DNA of 9,066 nt from Nitrososphaerales archaeon TH526. GTDB lineage: Archaea; Thermoproteota; Nitrososphaeria; Nitrososphaerales; Nitrososphaeraceae. Positions 5,982-9,066 of this stretch are shown here, one piece after another (position 1 is the stretch's first letter; each line of letters starts with the position of its first letter). The position numbers and the translations under genes are program-made. The stretch is from contig JAATVR010000046.1 of assembly GCA_014523665.1 (NCBI GenBank), positions 1-9,066 on the forward strand, written 5' to 3'. The notes under the pieces were generated by a model that made no database searches, was not told the DNA's origin, and was given only the letters and a program-made list of their open reading frames with translations.

Positions 5982-6118
5982 TTTTATTTCCTAGGATCGC
6001 AGATGATAACAAGAAAGCACTACAAAAGCGAAAGCAATCGTAATATTTTAGCGCATTTTGATTGTTTGGTTCATTTAAGCCCAAGCATAATGCTAGCCGC
6101 GACGCTCTTCAATAACTG

Positions 6119-6150
6119 TAAAAAAACATGCCACAAAAATAAAATTAAAG
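6119..6150 (-). terminator. T-rich terminator region after the aIF1-like gene
   Basis: On the minus strand, two U-rich tracts lie 36-70 nt after the stop at 6186: the complement of caaaaataaaattaaag, and a T7 tract opposite 6120-6126. Archaeal termination commonly occurs at such tracts. No stable hairpin is needed or seen. Confidence 0.45.
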
Positions 6151-6185
6151 GAACTAATTTTACATCCAATGGCTTAAGTCATTAA

Positions 6186-6455
6186 TTACCTGATAGCTAT
6201 AATTTTTTCATCGAAGCCAAATGCCATAAGCAAATTGACCACTTCGCCTTTGTGGTTTCCCTGCAACATTATTTTACCCTCCTTAAACGTACCTCCGGTC
6301 CCAATTTTATTCTTCAAGTACTTAGTTAGCGATATAACATCTTTGTTATCTTGCAGCCCTTGTACGATTGTGACAGGTTTATTGAATCTTCTGATCTCCG
6401 TTGAAACAGTTATCTGTGCCTTTTCAGCGTCTAGTTCCTTTAAAATTTCGTCCAT
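6186..6455 (-). CDS. Translation initiation factor aIF1 / SUI1-like protein
   Basis: An 89-aa SUI1-fold protein. In archaea aIF1 binds the 30S subunit and controls start-codon selection. The SUI1 core is plain: ITVSTEIRRFNKPVTIVQGL, then LTKYLKNKIGTGGTFKEGKI, then LQGNHKGEVVNLLMAFGF. This matches the family pattern RRF-K-x-x-T-x-x-x-G, L-K-x-K-x-G-T-G-G-T-x-K-x-G, LQG-x-H. It lacks the N-terminal CPxCGL...CxC segment of many euryarchaeal SUI1 proteins. ATG 6455 (MDEILKELDAE) was chosen because it opens the conserved region. The frame stays open to ATG 6659, which would add 68 residues of no recognisable family, yet the best TATA box fits 6659. Its neighbours are a divergent CHAD gene and, downstream, a T-rich terminator. 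Confidence 0.82.
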   Translation of the reverse strand: MDEILKELDAEKAQITVSTEIRRFNKPVTIVQGLQDNKDVISLTKYLKNKIGTGGTFKEGKIMLQGNHKGEVVNLLMAFGFDEKIIAIR

Positions 6456-6659
6456 GGATCCTACTAAATTGTAACTTTTCTCCACTACAAATAATAGCGA
6501 CGTTTTGCCTGATAAAGCTTTGTGCTTAGATGTGAATACGGGATAGTATGTTAGTACATAACTTGTATGCATTTTATATGAATTTTGAAACGCAAGCGAA
6601 ATGCTCAAGAGGTCTCCTAATTCAGAAGCAATTGCGATCTTGATCGCGCTAACCGACAT
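6456..6659 (-). other. Open N-terminal extension or long leader of the aIF1-like gene
   Basis: In frame with aIF1, the codons from ATG 6659 (MSVSAIKIAIASELGDLLSI) to 6456 contain no stop. A minus-strand TTTATAAT is centred about 24-25 bp before ATG 6659, the right distance for a leaderless start there. A second box (CATATAAAAT, around 6571-6582) could drive a transcript with a leader of about 95 nt to ATG 6455. The extension's composition is ordinary but matches no SUI1 protein known to me. Whether it is protein or leader cannot be settled by eye. Confidence 0.35.
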
Positions 6660-6662
6660 AAA

Positions 6663-6687
6663 TTAAATACGAACAATGTATTATAAA
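6663..6687. promoter_or_regulatory. Divergent promoter between aIF1-like and CHAD genes
   Basis: Only about 41 bp separate ATG 6659 (minus) from ATG 6701 (plus). Plus-strand ATTATAAA at 6680-6687 reads TTTATAAT on the minus strand and fits the aIF1-like transcript. TTAAATAC at 6663-6670 is centred about 34 bp before the CHAD ATG and could serve that gene with a short leader. The two basal sites are close enough to compete or be co-regulated. Confidence 0.4.
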
Positions 6688-6700
6688 GTGATATAGAGTG

Positions 6701-7615
6701 ATGGCAAAGACTACCCTATATGATCTTTATGATTCCTTTGATTCTGACACATACTTGGACAAATCAGAGAGAAATATCCAAAGAGTAAGCAATAAGCTTG
6801 ACGATTACATAAAGGAGCCAAATGAGGAGAACATACATGACATTCGTAAAGCCATCAGAAGATTAGAGGCCAGCTATAGGTCGCTTCCATCAAAGAAGGT
6901 ACGAAAGAAACGGGTAATAAGAGAGTATGCAGAGTACAGCAAAGAGCTTTTTAGCATAAATAGCCAAATCAGAGATTTTGACATCATCAGCGAAAAGCTT
7001 TCTAGTGATGAAAAGCATGCTGCCCAACAGAATATAATAAGATCAATCGAAGGATCAATATCCAAACAAAGGAAGAGAAAACTGGACGAAGCGATATCTT
7101 TTGCATTGGAGCTAAGGAAGCTGCGTGTTCCTAAACTTACAAGGAGGATTAAGATATCAAATAAGGGATCAAAGAAAAGATTCAGCAAGGTGATTGGCAA
7201 ATTTGCAACCAGAATTGAGCATAACCTTCCTATAGTGGTCAGTGACAACAAAAAAACAACTGAGCTACATGAACTAAGAAAAGATTGTAAAAAGTTGCGT
7301 TACCTATTGGAACTTTTGCCGGACAATAATGATAAAAATCCGACAAATGAGAAGGATGGCTATGTATCGAAATTGATGGAAAAGCTAGAGAATGTTCAAG
7401 ATATGCTTGGCATCATTCATGATTATGATACAATGATTGCTTATCTAACGCAACGTAAAGGGACAGGAACTAGATTGACTCTGATCCATTCAATACTCTC
7501 GAATTTAAATCGAGAAAGACAAAACAAGTACGAGGAATTTGTAAAATTCGTGAATAGAGATCTTTCTGCAAATAATAACAATTTTTTTGTTAGGACAACA
7601 AAGATAGTGGCTTGA
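6701..7615 (+). CDS. CHAD-domain protein (polyphosphate-binding family)
   Basis: A 304-aa, highly charged, all-helical cytoplasmic protein. CHAD domains are two four-helix halves with conserved His and basic residues lining a channel that binds inorganic polyphosphate. The first half shows H46-D-I-R-K-A-I-R-R (residues 46-54) and RDFD (91-94). The second shows H190-E-L-R-K-D-C-K-K-L-R-Y (190-201) and LGIIHDYD (236-243), the repeat signature of the family. Length is typical of a stand-alone CHAD protein; no attached CYTH/triphosphatase domain is present. GTG 6698 would add one Met; ATG 6701 is preferred. A Lys/Ser-rich protein and a SixA-like phosphatase follow on the same strand, which suggests a polyphosphate- or phosphohistidine-linked role. 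The gap to the next gene is 267 bp with its own promoter, so it is not a tight operon. Confidence 0.88.
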   Translation: MAKTTLYDLYDSFDSDTYLDKSERNIQRVSNKLDDYIKEPNEENIHDIRKAIRRLEASYRSLPSKKVRKKRVIREYAEYSKELFSINSQIRDFDIISEKLSSDEKHAAQQNIIRSIEGSISKQRKRKLDEAISFALELRKLRVPKLTRRIKISNKGSKKRFSKVIGKFATRIEHNLPIVVSDNKKTTELHELRKDCKKLRYLLELLPDNNDKNPTNEKDGYVSKLMEKLENVQDMLGIIHDYDTMIAYLTQRKGTGTRLTLIHSILSNLNRERQNKYEEFVKFVNRDLSANNNNFFVRTTKIVA

Positions 7616-7692
7616 ACGTTGTGCGAAATGAAAGTTCGATCCGGGAGCGGAACGGGAATATTGAGATTGGTGTGGATCATAAAGTGGTATAT

Positions 7693-7724
7693 GTATACTT
7701 GCGTTAAAGCCATCCTAAGTATAC
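7693..7724. repeat. 8-bp inverted repeat downstream of the CHAD gene
   Basis: GTATACTT (7693-7700) and AAGTATAC (7717-7724) are perfect inverted copies separated by 16 bp. They begin about 78 bp after the CHAD stop. The pair could form a hairpin in the CHAD 3' region or be an operator upstream of the gene at 7883. The rest of 7616-7882 holds two short plus-strand ORFs of 28-38 codons without recognisable features, which I do not call. Confidence 0.35.
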
Positions 7725-7852
7725 TGAACTGGCATTTTGAAAGCTAAACTTGAAGATTGGACTTTGACTGGTCCACATTAATCTAAAATTCGAATCCGTT
7801 GCCAATAATAGATATAATATTATCCGCCATAGAACACATAGAACTATAAGGA

Positions 7853-7859
7853 ATATATA
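7853..7859 (+). promoter_or_regulatory. TATA box for the Lys-rich protein gene
   Basis: ATATATA is centred about 27 bp upstream of ATG 7883. This gives a leaderless transcript independent of the CHAD gene and confirms the chosen start. Confidence 0.6.
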
Positions 7860-7882
7860 GGGCACGCTCCAGATGGTTTGGT

Positions 7883-8407
7883 ATGTCAGAATCTACTCAA
7901 GACAATAAAGATAATATTAAAACAAACCATCAAGTTACGGCCGACGAGACTCTGATACAGGATAATCTTGATGCAGAAGCTGATCTTGAATCGAGTTCGA
8001 GTGATTCTTCCCTTCTTCAAGATGAAATTCAAATGACTCTGAAGGAATTTAATCAGAAAATAAAGGACAATGACAGATCAATAAAACGAATTGAGGAAAG
8101 CATGGCTGCATTGTACGATAAATTGGATAGAACTCCCGAGGTAGTAGAGGGATCAGGAACTTCATCAAAGAAGAAATTGAAAAAGAAGAAGCTAGATAAG
8201 AAGGGTAAGAAGGAGAAGAAGCTAGATAAGAAGGGTAAGAAGGAGAAGAAGCTAGATAAGAAGGGTAAGAAGCAGGGTAAAAAAATGAAGGGACGTAAGA
8301 ATGCCAACTCAGCAAAAGCTACCACAAGTCCAGAAAAAAAGAAAACTCGGCGCACAATTTCGAAGAATAATAAGGGGAGAATAAAGAATGCAACCAAGAA
8401 AAAGTGA
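7883..8407 (+). CDS. Acidic/Ser-rich and Lys-rich low-complexity protein (PASK-like)
   Basis: 174 aa in three parts. Residues 1-48 are acidic and Ser-rich (DAEADLESSSSDSSLLQDE). Residues about 48-83 form a probable coiled coil (LKEFNQKIKDNDRSIKRIEE). Residues 95-174 are extremely basic, with three tandem KLDKKGKKEK-type units from a 30-bp DNA repeat and a histone-H1-like Lys/Arg tail. No enzymatic motif, signal peptide or membrane segment is visible. The tail could bind DNA, RNA or polyphosphate. Acidic-Ser plus Lys-rich composition is the known context (PASK motif) for lysine polyphosphorylation in eukaryotes, and the neighbours are CHAD and SixA-like genes; the link here is inference. The start at ATG 7883 is fixed by a TATA box 27 bp upstream. 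The SixA-like gene begins 37 bp after the stop and may be co-transcribed. Confidence 0.75.
   Translation: MSESTQDNKDNIKTNHQVTADETLIQDNLDAEADLESSSSDSSLLQDEIQMTLKEFNQKIKDNDRSIKRIEESMAALYDKLDRTPEVVEGSGTSSKKKLKKKKLDKKGKKEKKLDKKGKKEKKLDKKGKKQGKKMKGRKNANSAKATTSPEKKKTRRTISKNNKGRIKNATKKK
8181..8272 (+). repeat. 30-bp coding tandem repeat
   Basis: The unit beginning gctagataagaagggtaaga is present at 8191-8220 and 8221-8250 without a mismatch. A third copy at 8251-8272 is identical over 22 bp and then diverges; 8181-8190 is a degenerate end of a preceding unit. The period is a multiple of three, so copy-number change would add or remove ten residues without a frameshift. Confidence 0.92.
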
Positions 8408-8444
8408 CCCGTGGAACATTTTGTCTCACCACGATACCTCTTAA

Positions 8445-9066
8445 TTGGATCTGTTTCTAATACGGCATGGACAATCTGGTGCTGGAAAAAGTCTAGGTCG
8501 TAATTTGGGCCCAAATGGGATAAACGAGAAAACACTTACTACCACAGGTATTGCCGAAATTGAGCGTACAGGCGAAGCACTTAAGACTCTGAACATAATA
8601 CCAGATGCGATTGTTACAAGTCCTCTAAAACATGCACGGCATAGTGCTGAAATAGTTGATAGCATCCTTTTTGCCAAAAAACGCAGTCCAGTTGGAAAAC
8701 TCAAGAAGAAGAAGAAATTTAAAAGCGTTCAGGTTTGGAATGACCTAGCTCCCGAAGGAGATAGAGCTCTAGTATATAATGAACTCGCAAAGTTCAAGTA
8801 TGATGCTAAAATTTTCGTCGTAGGTCATGAACCTTTCTTGACAAAAATGGTGGCAGAAATTGTATCTTCATCTTCACCACCAAATACTCCCAGAAGACTT
8901 AGACACTCTTCATCTGGTTCTAATCCGTATTTAGGTTACGGCAGAAGCAAACATCGTAGTATCGTATTCAAGAGATCGGGATTGGCAAGGATAAGCATTA
9001 CTTCTGTGAATCCAAAACTAAAAGGTGAGTTGAGGTGGCTACTTACGCCCATGTTACTAAAGGGGA
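8445..9066 (+). CDS. sixA: SixA-like phosphohistidine phosphatase (3' end outside window)
   Basis: A histidine-phosphatase superfamily protein, open to the right edge (207 codons seen, near the usual C terminus). Start TTG 8445 gives MDLFLIRHGQSG, directly after an in-frame TAA at 8442-8444, so no upstream start exists. Family marks are R7-H8-G9 (catalytic His), LTTTGIAE, SPLKHARHSAE (59-69), LAPEG with E104, and VVGHEPF with H128. The ending (GELRWLLTP) resembles archaeal SixA-like proteins. In the SPxxRAxxT element the conserved phosphate-binding Arg (R55 of E. coli SixA) is His63 (CAT). Two inserts are unusual: a Lys-rich segment (85-93) and a Ser/Pro/Arg-rich one (141-169). SixA enzymes remove phosphate from phosphohistidine. 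It lies 37 bp after the Lys-rich gene and has no obvious TATA box, which suggests co-transcription. Confidence 0.82.
   Translation, partial: MDLFLIRHGQSGAGKSLGRNLGPNGINEKTLTTTGIAEIERTGEALKTLNIIPDAIVTSPLKHARHSAEIVDSILFAKKRSPVGKLKKKKKFKSVQVWNDLAPEGDRALVYNELAKFKYDAKIFVVGHEPFLTKMVAEIVSSSSPPNTPRRLRHSSSGSNPYLGYGRSKHRSIVFKRSGLARISITSVNPKLKGELRWLLTPMLLKG

Noticed and set aside
5973..6185. Plus-strand ORF of 70 aa (MSHFYFLGSQ...)
   Set aside because: No family pattern; the nearest TATA-like sequence is only about 17 bp upstream; it lies over the T-rich 3' region of the aIF1-like gene on the other strand.
7621..7744. Two short plus-strand ORFs (28 and 38 codons) after the CHAD gene
   Set aside because: No promoter between them and the CHAD stop and no recognisable motif; overlapping frames make both doubtful.
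8053..8535. Long minus-strand ORFs opposite the Lys-rich gene
   Set aside because: Their Phe/Leu/Ser low complexity is the antisense reading of the AAG-rich repeats; they are shadows.

Overview
The window looks like the chromosome of an ammonia-oxidising archaeon (Thaumarchaeota / Nitrososphaeria, perhaps Nitrososphaera- or Nitrosocosmicus-like). The evidence is AT-rich DNA, an archaeal/eukaryal SUI1-type initiation factor, an F420/FMN-type LLM oxidoreductase, exported proteins with Ig-like or carboxypeptidase-regulatory-like folds, and a CHAD/SixA pair. Archaeal TATA-like boxes lie about 24-32 bp upstream of several start codons, which suggests leaderless or nearly leaderless mRNAs. The lineage is an inference; no rRNA or tRNA is present to settle it.

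Left part (1-2400), gene-poor: a degenerate reading frame at the left edge resembles the N-terminal arm domain of a tyrosine integrase. It is followed by a frameshifted small gene (256-470, minus) and a 71-aa hypothetical (500-715, minus). Next come an exported thaumarchaeal-type protein (912-1580, plus) and a 38-aa membrane microprotein ending in a CNHC motif (1808-1924, minus). A long intergenic stretch with a 7-bp microsatellite separates these from the next gene.

Middle part (2331-5931): a short upstream ORF overlaps by ATGA the start of a single-pass membrane protein with a carboxypeptidase-regulatory-like domain. Then follow a four-copy 16-bp tandem repeat, a 33-aa minus-strand microprotein, a divergent promoter carrying a perfect 7-2-7 palindrome, and a secreted protein of about 358 aa with Ig-like modules. 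A minus-strand LLM oxidoreductase converges on it; this enzyme appears to lack the usual Gly-rich loop. Upstream of that lies a small PRC-barrel-like gene that seems frameshifted.

Right part (6186-9066): an aIF1/SUI1-like gene (minus) is divergent from a CHAD-domain gene. Downstream of CHAD, on the same strand, are an acidic/serine- plus lysine-rich protein with 30-bp internal repeats and a SixA-like histidine phosphatase that runs off the right edge. CHAD domains bind polyphosphate. The middle protein has the acidic-Ser plus poly-Lys composition of lysine-polyphosphorylation (PASK) targets. The SixA-like enzyme has His where the family has its conserved phosphate-binding Arg. This CHAD / PASK-like / SixA-like trio is the best candidate in the window for an undescribed functional module, probably polyphosphate- or phosphohistidine-related; that role is inference.
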